This document shows, in pieces, positions 15,123 to 23,190 of a DNA stretch of 64,000 nucleotides (position 1 is the stretch's first letter; every line of letters begins with the position of its first letter). The position numbers and the translations under genes are program-made. This DNA is from Kineosporia mesophila. GTDB taxonomy: Bacteria; Actinomycetota; Actinomycetes; Actinomycetales; Kineosporiaceae. The notes beneath the pieces were generated by a model that saw only the letters and a list, made by a program, of their open reading frames with translations, did not search any database and was not told the origin of the DNA. The stretch is from the NCBI RefSeq assembly GCF_021129235.1, contig NZ_JAJOMA010000027.1, positions 1-64,000 on the forward strand, written 5' to 3'.

Positions 15123-16298
15123 TCAGCGGAACGCGTCGATCCCGGTCAGTGCCTTTCCGATGACCAGGGTGTGCATCTCCACGGTGCCCTCGTAGGTGAG
15201 CACCGACTCGAGGTTGTTCATGTGCCGAATCACCGGGTACTCCAGCGAAATTCCGTTCGCCCCGAGAATCGTGCGGGCCGTCCGGCAGATCTCCAGGGCC
15301 TCCCGCACATTGTTCAGCTTGCCCAGGCTGACCTGCGCGGACCGCAACGTTCCGGCGTCTTTACGCCGGGCCAGATGCATGGCCAGCAGCATGCCCTTGA
15401 CGTACTCCAGTTCCATGTCGGCGAGTTTCTGCTGGGTGAGCTGGAACCCGGCGACCGGGCGGCCGAACTGCGAGCGCTCCACCGCGTACCGCAGTGCAGT
15501 GGAAAGGCAGGTACGGGCGGCCCCCATGGCCCCCCAGACGACCCCGAAGCGGGCCTCGGCCAGACAGGTCAGGGGACCGCCCAGCCCCCGCACCTCCGGA
15601 AAGACACACTCCTCGGGCACCCTCACCTCGTCCATGGTCAGCTCACTGGTGATCGAGGCCCGCAGCGACAGCTTGTGCCGGATCTCGACGGCGGAGAAAC
15701 CAGGGGTGGAGGTGGGCACCGCGAAACCGCGGATGCCCTCGTCCGTCTGTGCCCAGATGACCGCGACATCGGCGATCGAGCCGTTGGTGATCCACATCTT
15801 GCCGCCGTTGATCACCCAGTCCGAGCCGTCCCGCCGGGCGCGCGTCGTCATTCCCGAGGGGTCCGAGCCGTGATCGGGTTCGGTCAGCCCGAAGCAGCCC
15901 ACGGCGTCCCCGGCCGCCATCGCCGGCAGCCACTGCGTCTTGACCTCCTCCGAGCCGAACCGCCACAGCGCGTACATCGCCAGCGATCCCTGCACCGAGA
16001 CCAGGGAGCGGATGCCCGAGTCGACGGCCTCCAGCTCCAGGCAGGTCAGCCCGTACTCGGTGGCGCTGAGACCGGCGCAGCCGTAGCCGGTCAGGTGCAT
16101 CCCCAGCACCCCGAGCTCACCCAGTTCCCTCACCAGCCCGCGGGGGTCGTCCACCGTTCCGCGCTCGAACCAGTCGGCCACATAGGGGGCGATCCGGGAC
16201 TGTGCCATGGTGCGCACGGCACGCTGAACATCCCGTTCGTCGTCATTGAGCAGTTCGTCGAGACCGGCGAGATCCACGGCCGCATCGTTGAGGTCCAC
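15123..16298 (-). CDS. Acyl-CoA dehydrogenase, glutaryl-CoA dehydrogenase-like
   Basis: This 391-residue flavoprotein has the full acyl-CoA dehydrogenase layout: N-terminal helical domain, CFGLTEPDHGSDPSGMTTRA (FAD and substrate contacts), GGKMWITNG, RSQFGRPVAGFQLTQQKLA, and catalytic base Glu370 in TYEGTVEMHTLV. The last motif and overall pattern fit the glutaryl-CoA dehydrogenase group, which oxidises and decarboxylates glutaryl-CoA in lysine and tryptophan breakdown. The GTG start lies six bases after TAGTTT, so the mRNA is probably leaderless. It is divergent from an aldehyde dehydrogenase gene. Confidence 0.88.
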   Translation of the reverse strand: MDLNDAAVDLAGLDELLNDDERDVQRAVRTMAQSRIAPYVADWFERGTVDDPRGLVRELGELGVLGMHLTGYGCAGLSATEYGLTCLELEAVDSGIRSLVSVQGSLAMYALWRFGSEEVKTQWLPAMAAGDAVGCFGLTEPDHGSDPSGMTTRARRDGSDWVINGGKMWITNGSIADVAVIWAQTDEGIRGFAVPTSTPGFSAVEIRHKLSLRASITSELTMDEVRVPEECVFPEVRGLGGPLTCLAEARFGVVWGAMGAARTCLSTALRYAVERSQFGRPVAGFQLTQQKLADMELEYVKGMLLAMHLARRKDAGTLRSAQVSLGKLNNVREALEICRTARTILGANGISLEYPVIRHMNNLESVLTYEGTVEMHTLVIGKALTGIDAFR

Positions 16299-16353
16299 GA
16301 GGGCAAACTAGGCTCAGCCCCGACGCAACCACCAGCCCCTGCAGGAGAAGCGC

Positions 16354-17724
16354 ATGAGCCCTACGCAGCCGTCGTACCAGGTCACCGACCCCGCTACCGG
16401 TGAGGTGCTGAAGACCTTCCCCTTCGCGACGGACGCCGAGATCGAGTCGGCGATCGCCGGAGCCCACACGGCCTTCACCGCCTGGCGCAACCGTTCGCTG
16501 GAAGAGCGCGCCGCCGTGGTGAAGCGCGTGGCCGAGCTGTTCGGCGAGCGCGCGCAGGAACTGGCGAAGCTGTCGCAGCAGGAGATGGGCAAGGCCTACG
16601 ACGAGGGCAAGGAGGAGTCGGAGTTCAGCCAGGCGATCTTCGACTACTACGCCACCCAGGGCCCGCGGCTGGGTGCCGACCAGACGATCCCGACCAGCAG
16701 CGACACCGGTGGCACGGCCGTGGTCGAGCGGCGCCCGGTGGGCCCGGTGCTGGGCATCATGCCGTGGAACTTCCCGACCTATCAGATCGCCCGGTTCGCG
16801 GCGCCCAACCTGGTGCTGGGCAACACGGTGATCCTCAAGCACGCCGAGAGCGTGCCGCAGGTGGCGCTGGCCGTTGAGCAGATCATGAAGGACGCGGGTG
16901 TCCCCGAGGGCGCGTACGTCAATGTCTTCGCCACGCACGACCAGATCGAGACGATCATCGCCGACCAGCGCGTGCAGGGCGTGTCGCTGACCGGCTCGGA
17001 GCGGGCCGGCGCGGTCGTGGCGCAGCTGGCGGGCAAGTACCTGAAGAAGTGTGTGCTGGAGCTGGGCGGCTCGGACCCGATGGTGGTGCTGGACACCGAC
17101 GACGTGGCGAAGCTCGCCGCCACGGCGTGGGACTTCCGGGTCTACAACAACGGTCAGGTCTGCAACTCGAACAAGCGCATGATCGTGATGGACTCGGTGT
17201 ACGACGAGTTCGTCGCGCAGCTGACCGAGAAGGCCCAGGCGATCGACGCGTCCGCCCACGCCCCGATGTCCTCGCGGCGGGCCGCCGAATCGATCGACGA
17301 GCAGGTGCAGGAGGCCGTCGGCCGGGGCGCGACCCTGCACGCCGGTGGTGTGCTGGGTGAGGGCCCGGCGGCCCACTACTCCCCCGGTGTGCTGACCGGG
17401 GTGACCCCGCAGATGCGGGCCTACAGCGAGGAGCTGTTCGGGCCGGTCGCGGTGGTCTACAAGGTCAGCAGTGAGGACGAGGCGGTCGAGCTGGCGAACG
17501 CCACCCGTTTCGGTCTGGGTGGGTCGGTCTTCAGCGTCGACACCGAGCGCGCCAAGCGCATCGCCCGTCGTCTGGACGTGGGGATGACCAACGTCAACAC
17601 CCCGGCCGGCGAGGCCGCGGAGCTGCCCTTCGGCGGCACCAAGAGCTCGGGCTTCGGCCGCGAGCTGGGCCCACTGGGCTTCGACGAGTTCTGCAACAAG
17701 CGGCTGACGTACATCGCTGATTGA
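16354..17724 (+). CDS. NAD(P)-dependent succinate-semialdehyde dehydrogenase-like
   Basis: This 456-residue aldehyde dehydrogenase has GIMPWNFPTYQIARFAAP, LTGSERAG, general base Glu236 in VLELGGSDP and catalytic Cys270 in NNGQVCNSNKR, plus the closing PFGGTKSSGFGRELG. It best fits the GabD-like short succinate-semialdehyde dehydrogenases, which make succinate from 4-aminobutyrate-derived semialdehyde. AGGAGA precedes the ATG. Divergence from the glutaryl-CoA dehydrogenase gene suggests a shared role in amino-acid or dicarboxylate catabolism. A strong hairpin follows the stop. Confidence 0.88.
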   Translation: MSPTQPSYQVTDPATGEVLKTFPFATDAEIESAIAGAHTAFTAWRNRSLEERAAVVKRVAELFGERAQELAKLSQQEMGKAYDEGKEESEFSQAIFDYYATQGPRLGADQTIPTSSDTGGTAVVERRPVGPVLGIMPWNFPTYQIARFAAPNLVLGNTVILKHAESVPQVALAVEQIMKDAGVPEGAYVNVFATHDQIETIIADQRVQGVSLTGSERAGAVVAQLAGKYLKKCVLELGGSDPMVVLDTDDVAKLAATAWDFRVYNNGQVCNSNKRMIVMDSVYDEFVAQLTEKAQAIDASAHAPMSSRRAAESIDEQVQEAVGRGATLHAGGVLGEGPAAHYSPGVLTGVTPQMRAYSEELFGPVAVVYKVSSEDEAVELANATRFGLGGSVFSVDTERAKRIARRLDVGMTNVNTPAGEAAELPFGGTKSSGFGRELGPLGFDEFCNKRLTYIAD

Positions 17725-17730
17725 GATGTC

Positions 17731-17765
17731 CGTGCGGGAGGGACGTTCAGCGTCCCTCCCGCACG
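17731..17765. terminator. 15-bp perfect stem-loop, bidirectional terminator
   Basis: CGTGCGGGAGGGACG and its exact complement flank a 5-base loop six bases after the aldehyde dehydrogenase stop. The right half encodes the last residues of the convergent TetR gene, so one element serves both genes and overlaps coding sequence. Confidence 0.82.
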
Positions 17766-18388
17766 AATCGGGGGTCGGGGGGAAGATGAAGCGAGAGCGC
17801 CCGCACCAGAGCCGGTTCCAGCTCGGTCTGGGGGTTCTCGACCCAGTACTCGTGCGCGGTCAGCATGGCCGCCACCAGTGCCTGCCCGACCGCCAGCGGG
17901 AAGAAGCCATCCTCGTCGAGCCCCGTCTGCCGGGCCGCGAAAGCCCTTCCCTCGCTGCGCCATCCCTGGAAGGCACCCCAGATCTGGGCCTGTACGGCCG
18001 GAGCGCTGAACACCAGTTGCGCCCGGTGCAGGGCCCATTCGCGCTGCCCGGGCGAGGTGATGCGATGGGTGATCAGCGCGGCCTGAGTGATCACCTGGTC
18101 GTAGGGCAGGGCCGGGTCGGCGTGAGCCAGGAGCTTGGCGAACTGCTCGTTCTCACCCGGGGTCTCCACCCACAGCACGTCCGACTTCGTCGAGAAGTAC
18201 CGGAAGAACGTGCGCCGGCTCACCCCGGCGGCGGCCGCGATGTCCTCGACGGTCACGTTCTCGAAGCCACACTCCAGGAACAGCCGCTGCGCGGTGTCGG
18301 CCAGCTCCCGCGCGCTGGTCGTGGCCGGGCGACCACCCGGAGGTCGTGTCATGGAAGTCATGGTGCGGCCGATGGAGCCTCCCAACAA
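17747..18388 (-). CDS. TetR family regulator, MftR-like
   Basis: The HTH region ([55 protein letters not shown]) closely matches the regulators found with mycofactocin genes, notably RRTFFRYF followed by a K-x-D motif. Later segments ([30 protein letters not shown]) are a TetR ligand domain. The divergent gene is a mycofactocin-coupled SDR, which supports the assignment. The longest frame starts at 18388; internal ATGs at 18361 or 18352 are equally likely. An AAGTTA-15-TAACTT repeat in the spacer is a candidate operator. Confidence 0.82.
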   Translation of the reverse strand: MLGGSIGRTMTSMTRPPGGRPATTSARELADTAQRLFLECGFENVTVEDIAAAAGVSRRTFFRYFSTKSDVLWVETPGENEQFAKLLAHADPALPYDQVITQAALITHRITSPGQREWALHRAQLVFSAPAVQAQIWGAFQGWRSEGRAFAARQTGLDEDGFFPLAVGQALVAAMLTAHEYWVENPQTELEPALVRALSLHLPPDPRFVREGR

Positions 18389-18442
18389 ACCGTGACATGA
18401 AATGGTGCATCACGGGGTGGACAGGGTCAAACCCCCTTCGTT

Positions 18443-18469
18443 AAGTTACGTCACGCTGTGCCATAACTT
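18443..18469. promoter_or_regulatory. Candidate operator AAGTTA-N15-TAACTT
   Basis: These 6-bp inverted arms with a 15-bp gap lie 25 bases before the SDR start, in an A/T-rich patch of the divergent spacer. The likely ligand is the MftR-like TetR protein encoded next to it. Symmetry and location are the only evidence. Confidence 0.45.
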
Positions 18470-18493
18470 CTCTCCCACCACCGAAGGAGCCTC

Positions 18494-19321
18494 ATGGGCC
18501 GCGTCGAAGGCAAGGTCGCGTTCATCACCGGAGCTGCGCGCGGGCAGGGCCGCAGCCACGCGATCAAGCTGGCCGAGGAGGGTGCCGACATCATCGCCGT
18601 CGACATCGTCGACCAGGTCGAGTCCGCCCCGTACGCCACCGCCACCGCCGAGGACCTGGCCGAGACGGTCAAGGCCGTCGAGGCCCTGGACCGCCGCATC
18701 ATCGCCCGCACGGCCGACATCCGTGACCTGGCCGCGCTGACCGCCGTCGCCCAGGAGGGTGTCGCGGAGTTCGGTCGTCTCGACATCGTCCTGGCCAACG
18801 CCGGTATCTCGAGCATGGCCCCGCTGCTGGACCTCACCGAGGACCAGTGGAACGAGATGATCGACATCAACCTGTCCGGCGCCTGGAAGACCCTCAAGGC
18901 GACCGTTCCCCACATCATCGATGGTGGACGTGGTGGCTCGGTGGTCATCACCAGCTCGCTGGCCGCGATGGTCGCCAACGGCAACAACGGCCACTACTCG
19001 GCCGCCAAGGCCGGTCTGGTCTCGCTGATGAAGACCGCCGCGAAGGAGTGGGCCCCCCACAACATCCGGGTCAACACCATCCACCCCACCACGGTGCAGA
19101 CCCCGATGATCCTGAACGACGCCACCTACGCGTTGTTCCGCCCCGACCTGGAGAAGCCGGGCTACGACGACTTCATCGTCGCCGCCAACACGCTCAACGC
19201 CCTCCCGGTGCCGGTCACCGAGCCGATCGACATCACCAACGCCGTGCTGTACCTGGTGACCGAGGACGGCCGTTACGTCACCGGCACGACGCACGTCGTC
19301 GACGCCGGCGGCGCCCTGTAG
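18494..19321 (+). CDS. Mycofactocin-coupled SDR family oxidoreductase
   Basis: The 275-residue sequence begins GRVEGKVAFITGAARGQGRSHAIKLAEEGADIIAVD, the hallmark of the SDR subfamily that co-occurs with mycofactocin biosynthesis. It has NAG (ANAGISS), Ser in VVITSSLAA, and the catalytic YSAAK. Residues 36-60 form the insertion typical of this subfamily (DIVDQVESAPYATATAEDLAETV). Such enzymes hold NAD tightly and pass electrons to the peptide-derived redox carrier mycofactocin. The substrate is probably an alcohol or steroid-like compound. GGAG precedes the ATG. It is divergent from the MftR-like regulator and ends at a hairpin terminator. Confidence 0.9.
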   Translation: MGRVEGKVAFITGAARGQGRSHAIKLAEEGADIIAVDIVDQVESAPYATATAEDLAETVKAVEALDRRIIARTADIRDLAALTAVAQEGVAEFGRLDIVLANAGISSMAPLLDLTEDQWNEMIDINLSGAWKTLKATVPHIIDGGRGGSVVITSSLAAMVANGNNGHYSAAKAGLVSLMKTAAKEWAPHNIRVNTIHPTTVQTPMILNDATYALFRPDLEKPGYDDFIVAANTLNALPVPVTEPIDITNAVLYLVTEDGRYVTGTTHVVDAGGAL

Positions 19322-19330
19322 GTCCGGTTC

Positions 19331-19358
19331 AGGCGGCGCCGGAGACCCGGCGCCGCCT
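19331..19358. terminator. 12-bp stem-loop between SDR and LysR genes
   Basis: AGGCGGCGCCGG pairs exactly with CCGGCGCCGCCT across a 4-base loop, nine bases after the SDR stop and touching the LysR stop codon. It is a bidirectional terminator for convergent genes. Confidence 0.75.
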
Positions 19359-20235
19359 ACTGGTTCCGCAACGCCTCCAGCGCCACCGGCAGCGCCGGGT
19401 TCTGGCTGTCGCGAGCCCAGAGCAGATGCAGTTCAACCGGTTTCGGGGTCGGGGTGGCGAACGGCAGAAAGCTCACCCCGTCCACCCGGATCAGTTCGGT
19501 GCTGTGCGGCACCAGGGCGACGCCTCGTCCCCCCTGCACCAGCCAGACCATGGTGAGGATCTGGCTCACCGAGTGCACGACGTTGTCGTGCCGCACCGGC
19601 ATCAGCCCCACCACCAGGTCGTAGAAGTACCGGGCCTTGGCGTCCGAGTGCATGATCAGCGGCTCGGCGACCAGATCCTCCGGATGCACCGGACGGTCCA
19701 GCCGCGTCAGCGGGTGGGTGTCGGGGACGGCGACCACCAGCGCCTCGCGCATCAGCAGCCGGTGCCCGAACGTCGCCGCGTCGAACGGCGGACGCGCCAG
19801 CCCCAGATCGATCTCGTGACCCTGCACCGCCTCCACCTGGTCGCGGCTGACCATCTCGAACAGCTCCAGCTCCAGATCGGGCAGCTGCGCGGACAGATGG
19901 TTGAGCAACCGCGGCAGCACCCCGTACCCCGCCCCCGCGGTGAAGCCCACCCGCAACCGGCCGGCCGACCCCTCCGAGATGCGCCGCGCCTGCTGCGGCG
20001 CGCTCTCCGCCAGCGCCAGCAGCCGCCGGGCCTCGCCGTAGAACGCGGTCCCGGCCGGCGTCAGCCGCACACCGCGACTGTCCCGATCGAACAGCCGCAC
20101 CCCCACCTCGCGTTCCAGTTTCTGCACCAGACGGGACAACGGTGGCTGCGTCATCGACAACCGGGTGGCCGCCCGGCCGAAGTGCAGTTCCTCGGCCACG
20201 GCGACGAAACCGCGCAGTTGCTCGAACGAGAACAT
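19357..20235 (-). CDS. LysR family transcriptional regulator
   Basis: This 292-residue protein starts MFSFEQLRGFVAVAEELHFGRAATRLSMTQPPLSRLVQKLE, a canonical LysR winged HTH. A linker helix and the substrate-binding fold follow (LRVGFTAGAGYGVLPRLL, DLGLARPP, EPLIMHS, GRGVALVP). It is divergent from the CoA transferase gene, with about 97 bases between starts, and LysR proteins commonly control the divergent gene. The ligand is unknown; an aromatic acid or acyl compound would suit the neighbour, but that is inference. Confidence 0.9.
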   Translation of the reverse strand: MFSFEQLRGFVAVAEELHFGRAATRLSMTQPPLSRLVQKLEREVGVRLFDRDSRGVRLTPAGTAFYGEARRLLALAESAPQQARRISEGSAGRLRVGFTAGAGYGVLPRLLNHLSAQLPDLELELFEMVSRDQVEAVQGHEIDLGLARPPFDAATFGHRLLMREALVVAVPDTHPLTRLDRPVHPEDLVAEPLIMHSDAKARYFYDLVVGLMPVRHDNVVHSVSQILTMVWLVQGGRGVALVPHSTELIRVDGVSFLPFATPTPKPVELHLLWARDSQNPALPVALEALRNQ

Positions 20236-20332
20236 GGCGCCGGACGGTACGCGAGATCGCGGCCCGTCGATACCCGTGCGGCATGATGGGGCGGTCGGCG
20301 GTTACGCCGCGGGTATCTTCCGGAAGGCTGGC

Positions 20333-21646
20333 ATGACGGACCGGATCCTCCCTCCGCTGGAAATCGGCGCCGGCGAACCCACCTACGGGCCGCGGCGCTG
20401 GTGGGGCGGCGCGCTCGACGTGGAGGGACTCGCCCTGGCCTCGACCGGGCTGGCCTGCGCGGCCGTCGACGACCTGCTGAACCGCCCCGGTGCGCTGCGC
20501 GCGTCCTCCCTCCGGGTCGCCGCCGCGTTCGATTCCCTCGGGCACCTGCGCATTGACGGACGACGTCCGATCGGCTTCGCGTCGATGTCGGGGTTCTTCG
20601 CCACCACCGACGGCTGGGTGCGCACCCACGCGAACTATCCGCATCACGAGGCCCGGTTGCGTCGGGCGCTCGGGGCCTCCACCGCGCAGGACGTCGTGGA
20701 CGCCTTGCGGCGTCTGGGTTCCGTCGAGGCGGAGCGGGTGATCGGGGAGGCCGGGGGGATCGCGGCCGCCGTGCGCACCCGGGCGCAGTGGCTGGCCTCA
20801 CCGATGGCAGCCGGAGCCCCACCCCGCGACTGGATCTCCTTCGACGTCTCACCCTCGCCCTCGGTCGCCTGGCGCCCGGGCACCGACCTGCCGCTGACCG
20901 GCCTGCGGGTGCTCGACCTGACCCGGGTGGTCGCCGGCCCGGTCGCGACCCGCACCCTGGCCGCGCTCGGCGCCGACGTGCTGAGGATCGATCCGCCCCA
21001 CCTGCCCGAGCTCGAGGATCAGCACGTGGACAGCGGTTTCGGCAAGCGCACGGCCCTGCTCGACCTCGTCGCATCCGCGCAAACCCGGCACGACCTCCTG
21101 GCCCGGGCCGACGTGGTGGTGCTCGGCTACCGCAACGGTGCGCTGGGCCTGTCCCCCGCCGTCCTGCGCGAGCAATACCCGTCGCTGATCGTGGTGAACC
21201 TGGATGCCTGGGGCGATCGCGGCCCCTGGGCCCAGCGCCGGGGCTTCGACAGCATCGTCCAGGCCGCCACGGGAATCGCCGACGTCTATCGTCTGCGCGA
21301 CGGCCGCCCCGGAGCCCTACCGGTGCAGGCTCTGGACCACGCCACCGGCTACGGCATCGTCGCGGCGGTCGTGGGCCTGGCCGCAGCCCGCCGGAAACAC
21401 GGCGTCAGCGGCATCGCCCACCTGTCCCTGGTCCGGGCCGCCGACCTGCTGTTCCGCAGCCGGGCCCCCGAGACGCCGGTCCAGCCGATCCTGGATCCCG
21501 ACCTCCTGACCACCCCGAGCCCCTACGGCGAACTCAGTTACGTGCCGTCCCCTTTCGACCTGTACGGCGCCCCGCTCAGCTACCCCCACGCCCCGCACCG
21601 CTACGGCATCGACACCGCAACTTTCCCCCACCAACACCCCTCTTGA
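20333..21646 (+). CDS. CoA transferase family III with swapped or duplicated lobe
   Basis: This 437-residue CaiB/BaiF-type enzyme moves CoA between carboxylic acids. The usual family start, LTGLRVLDLTRVVAGPVATRTLAALGADVLRID, appears only near residue 180. GYRNGALGLSP, VNLDAWGDRGPW and RRGFDSIVQAATGI follow. The preceding 170 residues look like the family's C-terminal lobe (SGFFATTDGWVRTHANYPHHEARL, then RTRAQWLASP). The order is therefore permuted relative to canonical members. ATG 20333 has a purine-rich upstream sequence. It is divergent from LysR, the probable regulator. Confidence 0.85.
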   Translation: MTDRILPPLEIGAGEPTYGPRRWWGGALDVEGLALASTGLACAAVDDLLNRPGALRASSLRVAAAFDSLGHLRIDGRRPIGFASMSGFFATTDGWVRTHANYPHHEARLRRALGASTAQDVVDALRRLGSVEAERVIGEAGGIAAAVRTRAQWLASPMAAGAPPRDWISFDVSPSPSVAWRPGTDLPLTGLRVLDLTRVVAGPVATRTLAALGADVLRIDPPHLPELEDQHVDSGFGKRTALLDLVASAQTRHDLLARADVVVLGYRNGALGLSPAVLREQYPSLIVVNLDAWGDRGPWAQRRGFDSIVQAATGIADVYRLRDGRPGALPVQALDHATGYGIVAAVVGLAAARRKHGVSGIAHLSLVRAADLLFRSRAPETPVQPILDPDLLTTPSPYGELSYVPSPFDLYGAPLSYPHAPHRYGIDTATFPHQHPS

Positions 21647-21650
21647 TGGC

Positions 21651-21869
21651 TTATCGAGCTTCAGATTCGGCGACGTACTCGATGATGTCGCCCGGCTGGC
21701 AGTTGAGTTCGCGGCAGATGGACTCGAGGGTGGAGAGCCGGACGGCCCTGGCCTTGCCGGTCTTGAGAATGGAGAGGTTCGCGACGGTGATACCGACGCG
21801 TTCGGAGAGCTCGGTCAGCGTCATCTTGCGCTCGACCAGTTCCCGGTCGAGCCGGATCACGATGGGCAT
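21651..21869 (-). CDS. XRE-family helix-turn-helix regulator
   Basis: This 72-residue Cro/C1-type regulator starts MPIVIRLDRELVERKMTLTELSERVGITVANLSILKTGKA and ends with LSTLESICRELNCQPGDIIEY. That is the compact HTH usually encoded next to DUF2975 membrane proteins. Its ATG overlaps the stop of the DUF2975 gene by four bases, so the two are translated as a unit. The pair is widespread in Gram-positive bacteria, but the process it controls is not established. An inverted repeat upstream of the operon (22665-22686) is a candidate binding site. Confidence 0.88.
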   Translation of the reverse strand: MPIVIRLDRELVERKMTLTELSERVGITVANLSILKTGKARAVRLSTLESICRELNCQPGDIIEYVAESEAR

Positions 21870-22618
21870 CAGACCGTCAGCCTGCGCTCGGCCTCGACGG
21901 CCGCACCATGGCGGAAAGCCTCGGCGAGAAGAAGAATCAGCCCACCGAGAGCAAGCTGCGTGAGATTGACCCCGGCCTCGCCCATCTTTTCCACGAAGGG
22001 GTGACCGTAGCCGAACATCGGCATCGCGTAGCCATCGTCGAAGCTCACGGCGAAGGCCACGACCGGCTTGACCACGTTGCCGAGGATGACCAGCCACCCG
22101 ATACCTCGCACCTGCCCTACCGCGCGAGCGCTGAAGACATCTCCGGCCGCCGAGTTCGCCAGCAGCCGCCAGAGCAGGAGCAGCACGGCACTGATCACCA
22201 TCAGGCTGATGGCCTTGCGGGTCACCGATGCCGCGACGAGCGGACTCCACCCGCCCGTCGTGGCCAGGGAGATCGCCCCGGTCGCATACAGGTCGTTGGG
22301 CCGGACATCCGCGTCCTGAACGTGAACCGGCCCGCCCCCGCTGTTCTCGCTGCCTTGATGCATGAAGAGCCGCAGGCAGTCGCTCGGTTCGCCCGAGTCG
22401 TAGGTGCTGGCCTTCTGGCACACCTCTTGCCAGACCGCGACCGGCATCGATACCCGGTCATGAACCGAGAACGGTCCCAGGCTGACGTTCACCGGATACG
22501 TCACCCGTCCGGTCAACGCCAGTGCGCCGGTCACCACCACCGTCACCGCCGACAGAGCAGCCAGAACGCCGAGCACCAGGGCGGCCCAGCTACCTGTCCG
22601 GAAAACTCTTCGGGTCAT
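21869..22618 (-). CDS. DUF2975 membrane protein
   Basis: This 249-residue protein has four predicted membrane helices: near residues 10-35, then about 130-150 (ISLMVISAVLLLLWRLL), 170-190 and 220-240. A long extracytoplasmic loop (about 38-125) contains two cysteines (EVCQKAS, PSDCLRL). The pattern and the overlapping XRE gene identify the DUF2975/HTH pair. A likely role is to sense envelope or small-molecule state and modulate the HTH partner, but this is inference from gene pairing. Confidence 0.8.
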   Translation of the reverse strand: MTRRVFRTGSWAALVLGVLAALSAVTVVVTGALALTGRVTYPVNVSLGPFSVHDRVSMPVAVWQEVCQKASTYDSGEPSDCLRLFMHQGSENSGGGPVHVQDADVRPNDLYATGAISLATTGGWSPLVAASVTRKAISLMVISAVLLLLWRLLANSAAGDVFSARAVGQVRGIGWLVILGNVVKPVVAFAVSFDDGYAMPMFGYGHPFVEKMGEAGVNLTQLALGGLILLLAEAFRHGAAVEAERRLTV

Positions 22619-22664
22619 CAGGCAATGTCCTCATCATGGCGCCACGCCGGGCATTCGTATCGAA

Positions 22665-22686
22665 TTGCGATGTTCTCATATCGCAA
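22665..22686. promoter_or_regulatory. Inverted repeat TTGCGA-N10-TCGCAA upstream of DUF2975-XRE operon
   Basis: These perfect 6-bp arms lie in a notably A/T-rich patch 47 bases before the DUF2975 start. The element may bind the XRE protein encoded in the same operon, giving autoregulation. Only symmetry and position support it. Confidence 0.45.
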
Positions 22687-22717
22687 ATCAATATGACAAC
22701 CACGCAGACCGACCTCC

Positions 22718-23064
22718 TCAACGTCCCTCGTCCAGTTCAACCGTCTCCAGCGGCAGACCGGCATGCCCCGGGGAACTGCGCCAGGCCCAGATCACCAGCG
22801 GGATCAGTGGAATGACACCGATCAGGTTCAGCATCTCCCCGCTGATCTGGCCGGTGTCCACCATGAGCGCGGACGGGAGCATCCAGAGGACGAAGTTGTT
22901 GCCGGCGTGCGCCAGGCTCGGCACCCAGATACTGCCGCTGCGTTCGTAGAGACCGGTCAGGATGGCCTGGAGCGGAAAGAAGATCGCCGTCCAGCAGAGC
23001 AGCCCCAGGAACACGTTGCCGATTGCGCCGTAGCTCTGACGACAGCCGCACGAGATCGGTGCTG
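22718..23064 (-). pseudogene. CPBP intramembrane protease, C-terminal remnant
   Basis: The frame reads GNVFLGLLCWTAIFFPLQAILTGLYERSGSIWVPSLAHAGNNFVLW, then a last hydrophobic segment and a short tail. The S-G-S-x-W-x-P-x-x-A-H-A-x-N-N element is the last conserved motif of CPBP (CAAX/bacteriocin-processing) membrane proteases. The earlier EExxxR and HxxF/HxxP motifs, about two thirds of a normal protein, are missing. Upstream sequence is not recognisable. It is probably a deletion remnant rather than a functional gene. Confidence 0.65.
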
Positions 23065-23190
23065 GTTCGAGTAGACATGTACCCAAATTCGCCGGTCACC
23101 GGCGAGTGCCGCCATCCGGCCAACCCCCGCAGAACAGGTGGGGCATCCCCCTTCTCAAGCCGTAAGGGGAATGACCGCGATCCGGAAGGG

